Positions 1-10,574 of a stretch of DNA of 64,000 bases are shown piece after piece (within the stretch, counting starts at the first letter, position 1; each line of letters begins with the position of its first letter). The stretch lies in contig CP073217.1 of assembly GCA_020342235.1 (NCBI GenBank), positions 930,001 through 994,000 on the forward strand. The letters run 5' to 3'. The notes under the pieces are model-generated. The model saw only the letters and a list, made by a program, of their open reading frames with translations. It did no database searches and was not told where the DNA came from. Position numbers and translations under genes: made by a program. The DNA is from Saccharomycopsis phalli (taxonomy: Eukaryota; Ascomycota; Saccharomycetes; Ascoideales; Saccharomycopsidaceae).

Positions 1-1329
1 TCAGAATCACAGCGTCTTCGGGTCTCTGCCACTCCAACGCTTTTCCAGGCTCTTCGTTTGGGAATGGGGTTCTCCGAGACTGTCGACGAGTACAAAATCA
101 CAATTACCGGCCCACGCAAGACCGGAGCGGTGGTCTTGGATCCCTGTGGCGAAACCGCGTGGCTTGAGACCGACAAGTACGACGATTTATACGGATTCAA
201 GCGTGACCCACAATGGAAGTTGGGCACCTGTCTTTGGGCGCAGCATGGTCTCTGGGACGTTTCCCAAGGCACGGTGTTGGACGAGTCGTTTTTCTCGGTG
301 CACCGCGAGACCGGTGTCACTTTGGACATGGAGTACTTTATAAACCACAACTTTGTGGAGTTTTTTGCCAAGATCAGGGACGCCATCCGTAAAGTGAAGC
401 ACGACATGTACATCTTGTTGCATCCCCCGGTGTTGGAAAAGCCGCCAAAGCTACTTGGCACCGAGTATATCGACGGCCGGATCATATATGCGCCTCACTA
501 CTACGACGGGCTCTCTCTTATGATGAAATCGTGGAACCGCACTTACAACGTCGACACCTTGGGGATCATGCGCGGACGGTACCTTAACCCGGTGTTTGCC
601 ATTGTGTTGGGCGAGACGAATATCCGGAAATGCATTCGGAGCCAGTTCATGGAGATCAAGAAGGAAGGCAGAGAGTACTTGGGGAAGTCGGTGCCAATCA
701 TCATGACCGAAACCGGTATGCCCTTTGACATGGACGGGAAAAAGGCATACGACGATGGTGATTACGAGTCCCAAACACGGGCCTTGGATGCGCTTTCGTT
801 TGCCTTGGAGGGTGCCGATATCTCGCACACCTTCTGGTGCTACTGTGCTACAAACACGCACAAATGGGGAGACCAGTGGAACTGTGAGGATTTCAGTTTC
901 TGGTCCCATCAGGATAAGATCGGCGAGTATGGGGAAATGGACGAGAAACACTTTTCTGCGACCCATGATGGCGTGAGGGCTGCTGGTGCAGTTATACGGC
1001 CATATATTCTAAAGTCCAACGGGCCGGTGGTGTCGTGCGAGTTTGACAGAGAAAAGTGCCGGTTTGAGGTGGAAATCGACTGTCCAGAGGCAGTGCAGAT
1101 ACCCACGGTGATATACTTGCCAGACTACCATTTCCTGTCAAAGAAGACCCAGGAACATTTGCAAGTGATTGTCAGCTCGGGGAACTTTGAGTTTGACCAA
1201 GAAAAGAGTGTTTTGAACTGGTTCCATTCTACTGGGCCGCAGAAGATTGTCATTTCCAACACGCTTAAAAACCAGGCTCTGGCTGCACTGGAACTATGGT
1301 GTAATGTTTTTAGGGGTGTTTTATACTGA
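1..1329 (+). CDS. EGH1: Steryl-beta-glucosidase, GH5 family (EGH1/YIR007W-like), 5'-truncated by window edge
   Basis: The frame is open from base 1 with no start inside the first codons, so only the last 442 codons are present; the S. cerevisiae protein is about 760 residues, so roughly 40% is missing. A GH5 TIM-barrel C-terminal half is visible. The segment ending MTETG (Glu codon at 709-711) fits the GH5 nucleophile, followed by an aromatic WCY and a WGDQWNCEDFSFW stretch typical of the Egh1/EGCrP2 branch. A beta-rich tail follows the barrel. Family knowledge: these enzymes hydrolyse ergosteryl-beta-glucoside in the cytosol or vacuole. No membrane segment is seen in this part. Another GH5 member could look similar, but the tail and segment order favour Egh1. 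Confidence 0.75.
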   Translation, partial: SESQRLRVSATPTLFQALRLGMGFSETVDEYKITITGPRKTGAVVLDPCGETAWLETDKYDDLYGFKRDPQWKLGTCLWAQHGLWDVSQGTVLDESFFSVHRETGVTLDMEYFINHNFVEFFAKIRDAIRKVKHDMYILLHPPVLEKPPKLLGTEYIDGRIIYAPHYYDGLSLMMKSWNRTYNVDTLGIMRGRYLNPVFAIVLGETNIRKCIRSQFMEIKKEGREYLGKSVPIIMTETGMPFDMDGKKAYDDGDYESQTRALDALSFALEGADISHTFWCYCATNTHKWGDQWNCEDFSFWSHQDKIGEYGEMDEKHFSATHDGVRAAGAVIRPYILKSNGPVVSCEFDREKCRFEVEIDCPEAVQIPTVIYLPDYHFLSKKTQEHLQVIVSSGNFEFDQEKSVLNWFHSTGPQKIVISNTLKNQALAALELWCNVFRGVLY

Positions 1330-1911
1330 GGGATGCTGAGATGTCACTGTATACTGTAGAGTACCGTTGTCAAAGATATCAAGAGGTCACTGAAGTATAC
1401 TGAAGAGTACTGTTTTTAAGATATTAAGTGGACTATCACGTTGGTTTATGGAAGTTACTTGGGTTTAAATTGGTGGGGATGTTTTTTTAGATATAACAAA
1501 TACAAGTCATGGTAATATTTGTAAAGATGCCATTTTATGACATGCAACAACTGTAAAGATACCATTTTATACTAAATGCTCTATAAAGCAAAAACCACTT
1601 GGATTTCCTCGCAAATCAGACAATTTAAAGAACAAATGAACCGATAATAAACGAAATTGACAATGATTATGAAAACCAGTGATTTTCATATTTACGAGGT
1701 GTAATAATTGTAACGAGACGCCCCACTTCTTGATATCTACATGAACCACATCTTCCCCATTTTGTCTATTCCATCCTGTTTCCCTCCGAGTCTACTACAA
1801 AGAAAACGTTGTGACTTTATCATTGCTAGCCAGACAGAGAATCACCAGGCGAAGCTGTACCATCATACCACGTGACCAGGTTATGTCACCAAGACATTTG
1901 TATTTTAGGGC
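1330..1911. repeat. Intergenic with two short imperfect duplications
   Basis: Two 43-45 bp imperfect tandem copies, each starting GTCACTG and containing TATACTG, lie at 1343-1385 and 1386-1430. A second pair built on TGTAAAGATRCCATTTTAT lies near 1520 and 1552. No gene is seen. The rest is AT-rich and should hold the EGH1-like 3' end and the promoter of the next gene. Confidence 0.5.
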
Positions 1912-2283
1912 ATGAGCCAGTTTGTATTTAAACATCCACGAACCCTTGATGAAGAAGAGTCGATTTTCTCGTCTGACAATGGCGAATCTGTTTCTGAAAT
2001 CCACCCTGTAGAATTGGTGGCACAAAGGGTGATTGGGCCGTCGTTGGATAACTTATCAGGGAAGCTTCAAGAGTTGCAGGAAAGCCAGCTTATCTTGACG
2101 GCACGTTTGAATATATTGAGGAGTAATTTGAGGCAGATTAACGAGAACATTGCCATTACAGATCGGAAGAATCTCACGCAAAGGACGGCTGCGTTGAAGC
2201 AAAAGTTGAGGAGCATACTAGCGGTGTTGAAGGTGGTGGAAAAGCGGATCCAGAGGGTGTTGGAGAATATTGACAATTACTAG
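1912..2283 (+). CDS. SNN1: BLOC-1 complex subunit, SNAPIN-like (SNN1-like)
   Basis: This 123-residue, mostly helical coiled-coil protein has no signal peptide or membrane segment. A core beginning HPVEL, followed by a long amphipathic helix with LQELQESQLIL, resembles the Snn1 pattern (HPVEL, then ELRESQ-LL) as I recall it for the yeast Snapin homologue. Family role: Snn1 is a subunit of the endosomal BLOC-1 complex that regulates Rab5-type GTPase cycling with Msb3. The first ATG follows an in-frame-free upstream region, so the start is straightforward. The residues before HPVEL are an acidic, probably disordered lead. Small coiled coils diverge quickly, so the name rests on that short motif, the size and the helix pattern. 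Confidence 0.6.
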   Translation: MSQFVFKHPRTLDEEESIFSSDNGESVSEIHPVELVAQRVIGPSLDNLSGKLQELQESQLILTARLNILRSNLRQINENIAITDRKNLTQRTAALKQKLRSILAVLKVVEKRIQRVLENIDNY

Positions 2284-2521
2284 GAAATAAAAATGGGACA
2301 CGACTTGTAGCATGTAGTGGGGATTTTCCTGGTTCAAAGTTACTACATGTGTGAGTGCTGAGAATAAATTGATATTTACTAATCATTTGGTATTCAACAA
2401 TCTCTTGCGATTTGATGTTCATCTGTTATTCGATGCCGGTCGTCATTTCGACCGACAGTTGTCAAGTATTTTTATAATATACGACCCACGGCCGATTTCG
2501 CTACTTGCTCAAGGATAGTCG

Positions 2522-3490
2522 TTAAAAGTTAAAGAGCCGAAGAAGCCTATATGGATAACCCCAGCTCTTCTTGGCAAACACGTCAAACAAAAGACTGGAA
2601 ACAAATAAGATCAAAAAGCTCACTGCAAACGCAGCAATGGCACCGAAACGTGCATTCTGGATCTTTGGCACGCTGTTAGTCAATATCACCACGAGGATCG
2701 CCAAGATACCGTAGATGGTGCTTAGAATATTGGTTTCAATCCCAAACTGGTTCTGCTGTCCGTCCTGAAAGTACTGTGGGTGTGTAGGACTGCCTCCTGC
2801 ATACTGTGTGCCTCGAATGTTGTTGAACATGTATCCCGAAATAAACAAGAGCACAGCGAAAATCACAACCGCGCCCCAGATTTTTCGCGAGCTCAACACC
2901 TTTGAAATGCCGGATCTGAACTGGATCGTAGCAAACAAAAGTACCGCTGCCACCAAGAGCGAAAACACAAGATTGTCGTAGCGGACTGGCTTGGAAACCT
3001 TGATACTAGCTCCAGTTTCGTGGTGGATAAAGTTGTTGAGCATGTCCAAATTGTTGCCCTCGGTGAATCTGTACTCTGAGAAATCCTGTGTGAAGCTCGT
3101 GCTGTCATTGGTTGGCTTGAACAAGTACAACTTTGGCACGGCCTGGAGATCAAACTTTTGGAACACCTTGTTCAGCGCCTCGGTGAAATCTGCCCGGGCA
3201 AAGAACAACCGATCATTATTTGGATGCTCCTTGACCCAGCTGTCGGCAATTGTCGAAAAGTCCGGGTCGAATTGCGAACACAACACACATCCAATGTTTG
3301 GAGATGTGGCAGTAAGCAACACCACAAGTGAAAAGTCGCGGGGACCTTGGAGAACATCCTCGAAATTGCTGTTTTTGAGTTTCACTATGGAGCTTTTTCC
3401 TCGCAGGCGGAGCTTTCCGAGCTTCTCATGGCTAATCGCCTCAACGAACACAGCGAATAATGCTATAAGAAATACGCAATTGAGCTTCAT
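2522..3490 (-). CDS. OST3: Oligosaccharyltransferase subunit Ost3/Ost6 (thioredoxin-fold, 4 TM)
   Basis: The 322-residue protein has an N-terminal signal peptide (about residues 1-18), a lumenal thioredoxin-like domain with a CxxC redox pair (C68-V-L-C71), and four hydrophobic segments in the second half. This is the standard Ost3/Ost6/N33 architecture and length. Family role: it is a subunit of the ER oligosaccharyltransferase that forms transient mixed disulfides with acceptor proteins and helps glycosylate otherwise fast-folding sites. Which of the yeast paralogues it matches best cannot be decided; CUG-clade genomes often have one, so OST3 is used. It is convergent with the SNN1-like gene (about 240 bp apart). 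A second OST subunit (OST5) lies at 23.1 kb. Confidence 0.88.
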   Translation of the reverse strand: MKLNCVFLIALFAVFVEAISHEKLGKLRLRGKSSIVKLKNSNFEDVLQGPRDFSLVVLLTATSPNIGCVLCSQFDPDFSTIADSWVKEHPNNDRLFFARADFTEALNKVFQKFDLQAVPKLYLFKPTNDSTSFTQDFSEYRFTEGNNLDMLNNFIHHETGASIKVSKPVRYDNLVFSLLVAAVLLFATIQFRSGISKVLSSRKIWGAVVIFAVLLFISGYMFNNIRGTQYAGGSPTHPQYFQDGQQNQFGIETNILSTIYGILAILVVILTNSVPKIQNARFGAIAAFAVSFLILFVSSLLFDVFAKKSWGYPYRLLRLFNF

Positions 3491-5142
3491 TGGTGATGTT
3501 GTCTAGAGTTTTTCGTAACACGTATTGATTGTCACGCGCGCATAGTCACGTGGTATTATTATTACAAGCTGTGACACCAGTTGAATGCTTGCTTCTATAG
3601 TTTTTTTTTTTTGGTAGCACGATTATTCAATCATATGAAAGCATTTTTCCGGATGATTATGAATAAACAATCGGATCACATTTGAAAAGATAGCCCTGTC
3701 CTTCAAAAAAGAGAATAGACACCCAAGACGTGGTAACCAGTAAATATAAAGACAGCCGATAACGTGCATGATACTAAGTATCGTTTCTCATTGAGTAATT
3801 AAACAGACTTATCTACAGTATCTTTGACAATGCCACGGGACTTTCCAATGCTTACACTCAGCATCTAAGTCGTACTGGTGACGACCTGTCATTTCGCCGA
3901 GAGACGTACATCTCACACATTTAAGCTGATATCGTATTTTCATATACACCTAAATCCAGATGGTATCTATAGCCAGTTTTGTTAATGTTTAATAGGCGTA
4001 TGCGTTGCTATTCCTGCAATACTGCATTGCATGTATTCCTGGAAGGTGATGAATGACCCTTGATGACAGGGAAGAAACAAGGGGAATACCCAACTATAAA
4101 TAGAGATATTGTCGCCCTAATACAGATATAGGTTCATTCCCAAGGGAATCAAATAACACAATCGACACTACTGTTTCCGATGATTCATATCCGAGGGAAC
4201 ACGACACACGTATAATTACAGCTGGACATATCTGTAGCAATGCTCAGCAATATTGATACCTTTCTAGCAATTTAAAGACAGTTGACCAGCATTGGTATCC
4301 TGGCCGGGCCAAAAATCCACAGTTTACTCAATCAGCTCAGAAAGAATCTTGAATCAACCACCACCAAAACACAGTACCGAGCGAAATTCCATTTCAATTG
4401 CCTTCGTTTCGAAAATCACAGTACCAAGCGAAATTCCGTTTCAATTCCCTTGTTTCGAGAATCACAGTCCAGCAACCTCCTATATCCTTCTCACATTAGA
4501 CACCTTGGTTCCAGGAAATGGGCGTTTTACCAGCACAAGTGCGTCGTCGTTATACAGACATGTTTACGGTACACATGCTCGTTAAAATTCGCCCATTATG
4601 GCTGGACGACTGAATCCAGTTCTTTATAGCAACAAAACGCTGCAATACCCCATGGCTGCTTCACAGCATCCCCACAACCACCTCGAACGATTTTGTCGCC
4701 ATTCAAGGAGTCTTCTTACGACACTCGTATAGCGGCACGTTCCTAGCTTTTGACGCAAAGTACCAATCTCTTTTGCTGGAGCCTAGTATAGCCATTTACC
4801 ATAGATAAATACTGTGTATCCCGATTGGGCATCTATCTCATCAGAACAACCAATTTCGGCAACGCAAAAGGGTTCCATTCCGGCGGTACCAAGCAAGCGT
4901 CTGGTGAAATAGCAAGTGAGATCCAAGGGCAGTATTTGCGAAAATAAGCTGGTAGTAAGGAATAACCAGTAGAATTGACTAATATCGAATCAACATTGGT
5001 CTGAAATCAGTTGAGCATTAATCAAGGACCAATCAGAGATCAATTGCAGCTACAAAGAACTCCACAAACGGCAAGCTTGACAACTTTACTTGACTCTGCC
5101 CCATTTCTTGGTATAAATATCACTGCACCCCACTGAATCTCC
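3491..5142. other. Gene-free 1.65 kb interval with a 47-bp tandem repeat
   Basis: No supported gene. It includes a T-tract near 3600 and two imperfect 46-47 bp tandem copies (starting CAGTACCRAGCGAAATTCC) at 4372-4418 and 4419-4464, plus the start of a third at 4465. TATA-like words occur at 4095 and at 5112-5119, the latter close to the next start codon. Short open frames at 4282-4629 run through the repeat and look accidental. Confidence 0.5.
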
Positions 5143-6636
5143 ATGAAGGATTTAAAGCAGCTTTACCACAAGGTTTTCAAGCTGGACCAACTTCCCGTTG
5201 CCTTACCCGTGGAGCCAGGGAAACCACCTAGCAAGCGGGAAATCTACCAGGCACGACAGGATTTCGGAGTCAATTTCGGAAGCTTGTTTATTCTCGAAAA
5301 GTTCATCTACGGATCGTTTTTCATCAATGACACACAAGCAGAGTTGGAAGCCGTGACTGCCCAGGTCAAGGAGCACGGGGTCGACGACACTAGAAAGTTA
5401 CTTGAGCAGCACTGGCAGGGTTATGCTTCGGATAAGGACTGGCAATGGCTCAAGGAAGTTGGGGTGACGTCGGTACGGATCCCTGTTGGCTACTGGGCCA
5501 TTGACGGGGGGAAGTTTGCGCATGGCACGCCGTTTCATAAAATCGCACCGGTGTACGCAAATGCGTGGCGTTTCTACCGGGGGTACATTGAGAAAGCCGC
5601 GGAATACGGAATCAGCGTGTTGGTTGATCTCCATGCGCTTCCAGGAGGTGCCAACACCGGAGATCACTCGGGCCAGGTGTTGGCGCATCCGGAATTTTGG
5701 GGCTCCCTGAAGTATCAGGACATTGCTTTGGAAGTGGTAGGTTTCTTGGCACGCGACTTGGCTGGGTACGACAACGTGGCCGGGTTGCAGATCATTAACG
5801 AGAGCGTTCATGCTTCTCCAGGAGGCCACCAGTCCAAGTACTACTTGAAAGCGGTATCGGAGATCCGCAAACACAACAGCACAGTCCCAGTAGTTGTCTC
5901 TGACGGCTGGGATCCGAACCCATGGTGTAAATGGGCTGACGATTTACACTCGTGTGCCGGAGGGTCCACTGGTGTTACTCTAGACGTCCATATCTACCGG
6001 TGCTTTAGCGATGAAGACAAACAAAAGGATCCCGACGCGATCATCAGCGACTTGGATCTGACTGTAGTCAAGGACATCAACAGCCCCGACGTCATTGTGG
6101 GTGAGTTTAGCGGAGTGCTTGACACATGCTCCTGGGACAAGTTCCAGGGTAACCGAGACGAGAAGGTTAGGGAGTATCTCAACACGGAGATTCGCTTGTT
6201 CAATGAAAGAACGTCAGGATGGTATTTCTGGACCTACAAATTCGAGCACGGAGACGGGGGCGAGTGGGGGTTTGTGCCAATGATCAACAGTGGGGCGATC
6301 CCAAAACGACCAACTTCAGTGGCAGAGTTCCCTAGTGACGAGCAAAGAGACAAGACCAAGGATGAGAAACTTAAGGAGCATACTGACTACTGGAACGGTA
6401 CCGGTGACGAGCCGTTTGAACATGATCGGTTTGAAAAGGGCTTCTTGACTGGCTGGAACGATGCTGCGGAATTTGCCAAGTTGGATGGATCTACCATTGG
6501 CAGAAGACACGCCTGGAAGGATGCCAGACGGCAGGAGCATGACTCAAAGGGTGACTCCAAATACATCTGGCAATGGGACCATGGCTTCGACGCGGGGAAG
6601 GACGCCTTTGAAGAAGCTGCAGGACTCAAGTATTAG
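5143..6636 (+). CDS. Cytoplasmic/mitochondrial-type GH5 glucan 1,3-beta-glucosidase homologue (YBR056W-like)
   Basis: The 497-residue GH5 protein lacks a signal peptide, unlike the secreted exo-glucanases Exg1/Xog1. The conserved N-terminal strand FGVNFGSLFILE, the barrel motif SVRIPVGYW, the acid/base Glu in INES (E220) and the nucleophile in VGEFSG (E321) are all visible. The C-terminal tail includes a conserved helical segment around DRFEKGFLTGWNDA. Length and tail match S. cerevisiae YBR056W (about 501 residues), whose substrate is unproven. I infer an active intracellular beta-glucosidase because both catalytic carboxylates are present. It is a second GH5 gene within 4 kb of the EGH1-like gene, but the two proteins belong to different subfamilies and are not tandem duplicates. 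Confidence 0.85.
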   Translation: MKDLKQLYHKVFKLDQLPVALPVEPGKPPSKREIYQARQDFGVNFGSLFILEKFIYGSFFINDTQAELEAVTAQVKEHGVDDTRKLLEQHWQGYASDKDWQWLKEVGVTSVRIPVGYWAIDGGKFAHGTPFHKIAPVYANAWRFYRGYIEKAAEYGISVLVDLHALPGGANTGDHSGQVLAHPEFWGSLKYQDIALEVVGFLARDLAGYDNVAGLQIINESVHASPGGHQSKYYLKAVSEIRKHNSTVPVVVSDGWDPNPWCKWADDLHSCAGGSTGVTLDVHIYRCFSDEDKQKDPDAIISDLDLTVVKDINSPDVIVGEFSGVLDTCSWDKFQGNRDEKVREYLNTEIRLFNERTSGWYFWTYKFEHGDGGEWGFVPMINSGAIPKRPTSVAEFPSDEQRDKTKDEKLKEHTDYWNGTGDEPFEHDRFEKGFLTGWNDAAEFAKLDGSTIGRRHAWKDARRQEHDSKGDSKYIWQWDHGFDAGKDAFEEAAGLKY

Positions 6637-7019
6637 TTAGTTATATATGCCCGCTTTATATTATTACGCACGTGTAGACCGTTCATATCATGTGACACTT
6701 TCATTCAAAATGCATACTGGGGAAACCTGGGCTCCTGCATTTGTATGCGCGTAGATATATTGTCGTTAATAAACACACTTTAATTAGGCCAAGCAAGACA
6801 TAGGAAACATTTGATAATGATTATTCGCGTTCAATATGTTTTTACGCCTTGCGGCAGTGTAAATAGTCTCTGTAATAGAAATGTTTGAAGGCGGTTTGCA
6901 TCAAGTCCCTTTTGGCGGTTGAACGGATGCCTACATGGCAGAATTATATAATATATATTGCCCCAACTGCAAAGGCTAAAGAGAATATTAAAAAAAAAAT
7001 CAGTGAATTCAATCTTCAC
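6637..7019. other. Convergent intergenic region, AT-rich
   Basis: A 383-bp gap between two convergent 3' ends. It contains A/T tracts, including A9 near 6991, suited to polyadenylation. I see nothing else in it. Confidence 0.5.
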
Positions 7020-8330
7020 TCACTCTCTGTTGGGCTGGTCATATATATTATCACTATTTTCCTTCACATACGACTGTTGATCGGGAATCTCTAACATGCT
7101 TAGTCCGTTAAACAGTGGGTAGTACAAAGGACTGTTGCTGCTCAACTTGTTTTGCTTCAATGGTGGTAATGTCTGACCCCAGCTGCTTCCTCGTGCTTTG
7201 TTGGAATCGGATGTTGGCGCTGCTGTTGTTGAAATAGTAGGGCTGGCCGAATAATTCAAAGGCGGAAGCTTGTTTGCAGGAAGGTAGCTCTCAATGGTCT
7301 TTCCATTTGAGGCACCAGTGAACAACGATCCGTTTGCAAGAGAATTTGTTTGAAACCCGGAATCAAAGTTATAACTCAAGTGAGAGGCGTTTGGATTGCC
7401 ATAGCCAAAGAACTGGTCTTCAAAAGGATTGCCTATCATATCTGAGATCACGCCCTTCCCTGAGGTTATAATCTTGTGTAAGTAATCCAAATGTAAAGTT
7501 CTTCCGGTGATTCTGTGAGGAATTTTATTCCCGCCTGGTCCTATAAAGGCGTGTTTCACTTGACGGTTGATGGAGAAGTCCTCGGAGACGGTCCAGACAT
7601 TGGCACCAGTATACTGGTTGAAATTCTGAGTGAAATACACCGCGAAATTCGGCGGCTTGTTTAGCAGTAGTACAAGCTCGCTATTGAGAAATTTTGAGTC
7701 ATCGGGCGAATTTCCTGGTAAAGAGGTCAAGGACGAACTTTCCACCGACAGAAGCGGGTAGTGGATTCGGAATATCACCTTCTCCAGCTGGGTCACATTT
7801 GTGAAAAAATAATTGAGTTCGCGATTCTTGTGCAGAAGAATCACTGCCAAGTCTAATGGGTCTGACATGAGTTCCTCTACGGCCAAAGGCAGAAGATCAT
7901 CTAATTTCGGCGTAAACATGTAGTTTGTGGCCAGCTCTTGTTTGATTCTTTGCCATTGGCCAACGGCGATGGAATTTGAATGGATGAAGTAGTACTCTGA
8001 GTTGATGATGAGAGATATGCACTTGCCCAAATCCTTCTCGCCCAGAGTTTCGTCCAAGTTATTGTTGCGGTAGTTTTTGAGCTTCTCGTTTTTTCTGATT
8101 TTTGCTCGTCTATTCTGAAACCAAATTCGAACACTTCTTTCTGCAATATTGACTTTAGCCGCGATTAACTTACGGATTTCAGGCGAGGGATTTGGATTTT
8201 TCTGAAACTCTTCCATGAGGATTTCCAAACTTTTTCCATTGAGCCTAGCACGGCGAGTAGGGACTCGAGGAACAGAATTATAAGGAAAAGAATTCATGCT
8301 CGACAGATTGTAATGTTCCATGTGATACAT
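7020..8330 (-). CDS. PHO2: Homeodomain transcription factor, Pho2/Grf10 type
   Basis: The 436-residue protein has a homeodomain at about residues 26-85, with recognition helix VRIWFQNRRAKIRK showing invariant W, F, N and R. It is a typical (60-residue) homeodomain, not a TALE one. Downstream is a conserved-looking block containing VGQWQRIKQ, then a Ser/Asn/Pro-rich tail. Family role: Pho2 (Grf10 in Candida) pairs with Pho4, Bas1 or Swi5 to drive phosphate, purine and filamentation genes. The fungal-type homeodomain spacing and the VG-W-RI block support this group, but other fungal homeobox factors share them. The domain sits closer to the N-terminus than in S. cerevisiae Pho2. A 2.2 kb gene-free upstream region is usual for regulators of this kind. 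Confidence 0.6.
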   Translation of the reverse strand: MYHMEHYNLSSMNSFPYNSVPRVPTRRARLNGKSLEILMEEFQKNPNPSPEIRKLIAAKVNIAERSVRIWFQNRRAKIRKNEKLKNYRNNNLDETLGEKDLGKCISLIINSEYYFIHSNSIAVGQWQRIKQELATNYMFTPKLDDLLPLAVEELMSDPLDLAVILLHKNRELNYFFTNVTQLEKVIFRIHYPLLSVESSSLTSLPGNSPDDSKFLNSELVLLLNKPPNFAVYFTQNFNQYTGANVWTVSEDFSINRQVKHAFIGPGGNKIPHRITGRTLHLDYLHKIITSGKGVISDMIGNPFEDQFFGYGNPNASHLSYNFDSGFQTNSLANGSLFTGASNGKTIESYLPANKLPPLNYSASPTISTTAAPTSDSNKARGSSWGQTLPPLKQNKLSSNSPLYYPLFNGLSMLEIPDQQSYVKENSDNIYDQPNRE

Positions 8331-10574
8331 ATCAAAACGATTATGAGGATTAGAAAGCCACGGAAGTATGTGCAGACCAGGAGCAGGTGGTTAATCGAAT
8401 AGAAGTATGGAAACTGCGAGCGTGCTGAGAAAAGTACAAATATATAACACGATAAAGCCGTTTAAATCGTAAACCAGGGCTGGAAAGATGGGAAACCCAA
8501 GCTGGAGCTTGCATTGAATAACACATTTTACGTCACCAAGGGAAGCTTAGTCAGTGCTGCATGGCATGATAACGCTTGCAAGAGATCTAGGTATAGAATC
8601 ATAGGAATACCAAGAAACAGAGACATGTTTGATTGTAAGGCAGTCAGTGACCCGGGTGAGGGGCTTGCTGTAGAAGTTGTTCCGTTGATAATGCAGGTAG
8701 TAATGTCATTGTTTCATTTGAATTGAGGCAAGGAGGCAAAAGCGGATTAAAGTTTGGAAAAGTGTGTCTCGTAGTTGCAAGTAATAATGTTGATATGTAT
8801 TTTGTCACTACCAAGAAGAAATCACAGGACATATTTGGCTATGTCCATGCATGGAAGGCTAAAACTGGGAGGAGCATTTGAAGCTGGATCCTAGGCGTAA
8901 AGGAACATCTGTTTGAGGAGGTGCTACAGTAATTGAACTATCGATTCATGAATTCAAAAAAGCAAAAGTGCACCTCAATTGCCCAATACGCTGGTCTAGG
9001 TAGTGGCAGTTTGAACATGACACTGTAGTGCGGCAAAACAGTCGGCGTACTAAAGCTTTGAGACAAAAAGTAAATAGGGGCGCAGGAAGGGACATTGGCG
9101 GAGATACAGCTGGAGATTAGTGATCTGCCAATTGGCTACAAATGTCTGGGATGTAATGAAACGCTGCAACTGGCCAGGGGCCGGCGAGTGGTAGTGGCTG
9201 TGGGACTGGTGTTTTGAGCTGGTTTAGAGGGCAAGTCTACGAGGAAAGTTGTATTTTCGTATTTCGAGTGTGTGAGTGTATAGCCTAGCTACACAGATTA
9301 TGCCAGATCCATAGTAAACTTTAACGATAAACTACGGATACAAGAAACGGGTTTTAGGACGGCAGCCGGGTGATGATCGAGTACAATGGAGGGAAGATAA
9401 AACCAGTTGAAACTGGGCTGTTTTGATGCTAGATTAGGTACACTACTGGTGTGGCAGTTTGCTAGGGCCCCTTTGGAAACCCTAAATTGACAAGTTCAAA
9501 CAAGAGAAGTTTCAACAAAGGACTTTAACAACACACACTAGTAGCTTGGTGTTGGGTGTTTTTGTTGCTACAATAACCAGGGTTTTTGCCGGGTCGGTAA
9601 TATTGTCAATCTGATGCTGCTCGTATTAAGGTTTGTTTTACCCTGGGCCGCCTCAAGGCGAGTCACGTTTATTCCAGAACACAATTAGGGAGGGCCCAAC
9701 AGCCACTGCATGAAACGACATTTTCCATGGTAGCGCCGCGCCATCCCTGGTGTGTTTTTCTCCGTGGTGTGGTGCCCTAATGTCACCAAGTACCGTATTG
9801 AGCCACAGGCATGTGTGCAAATTGCTCATTTAGTGAAGCATCGCTGTGCGTTGTAGTACCCGCAGAACATGTGTCTAGGGACATTAATTAACTGATAGTA
9901 CGCTTGCCACTGTCCAGGAAGTACGCTTGCAACTTACCATTGACACAGTATGGCATGGTGAATTACGAATGTAGATCGCTGTGGATTATTGGGAAAGGGT
10001 GGAGTGGGAAATGTGGAACGAGGGAGTAGTAATGTGATGGGGTAAAGAAATGGAAATGGCACGTGGGTTGGCTCATGAATTGGCTCGTGGAATGGCTCGT
10101 GGGCTGGAAAGTCAGCAACAAAGTGCAATGGCGAGGTCCAGCATGATAGCAAGGTAAATGTAGGAGGGCAGATTGACTCGTAAGTGACGATTTCATTTCT
10201 TTTTAATCCGATTAACTCTGCAACGGGATTAGCACGTATGCAGTAATTTACTCCAGAGCTTTGGAGATGTTACATGCGTAAATTGTGATTTGCTCTAGAC
10301 ATGGTGCTGCTCATAGATTCAGAACGTATATAAGCGATATACTATGATGGAATATTGCCAATACACCAGTAGAAACACCTTGATAATAGCGTAGTTTCGT
10401 GGAATCACCATCCCAAAGCGGCGTACAATTGCATGCTGTCATATATTATATCCGTGTGTCCTCCCGCCTAGTCGTATGTAAATTACACTGGTATTTTTTT
10501 TTTTCATTTCTCCCAGCTGCCTCCTGCTTCTCCTCTCCCAGCTTCTCCTCGTTTCTCACAATCCGCCCCACGCT
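8331..10574. promoter_or_regulatory. 2.2 kb gene-free region upstream of the homeodomain factor
   Basis: No open frame of convincing length or composition is seen on either strand. The interval lies between the start of the homeodomain gene and the 3' end of DNF3, so most of it is probably the long promoter and 5' leader of the homeodomain gene. A CACGTGGG word (10060-10067), the high-affinity Pho4-type E-box, and a short run of TGGCTCRTG repeats (10070-10107) are visible. A TATATAAG word occurs at about 10327 with no gene after it. A non-coding RNA cannot be excluded. Confidence 0.4.

Noticed and set aside
4282-4629. 115-codon frame in the gap before the YBR056W-like gene
   Set aside because: It runs through an intergenic tandem repeat in more than one frame, with no family features.
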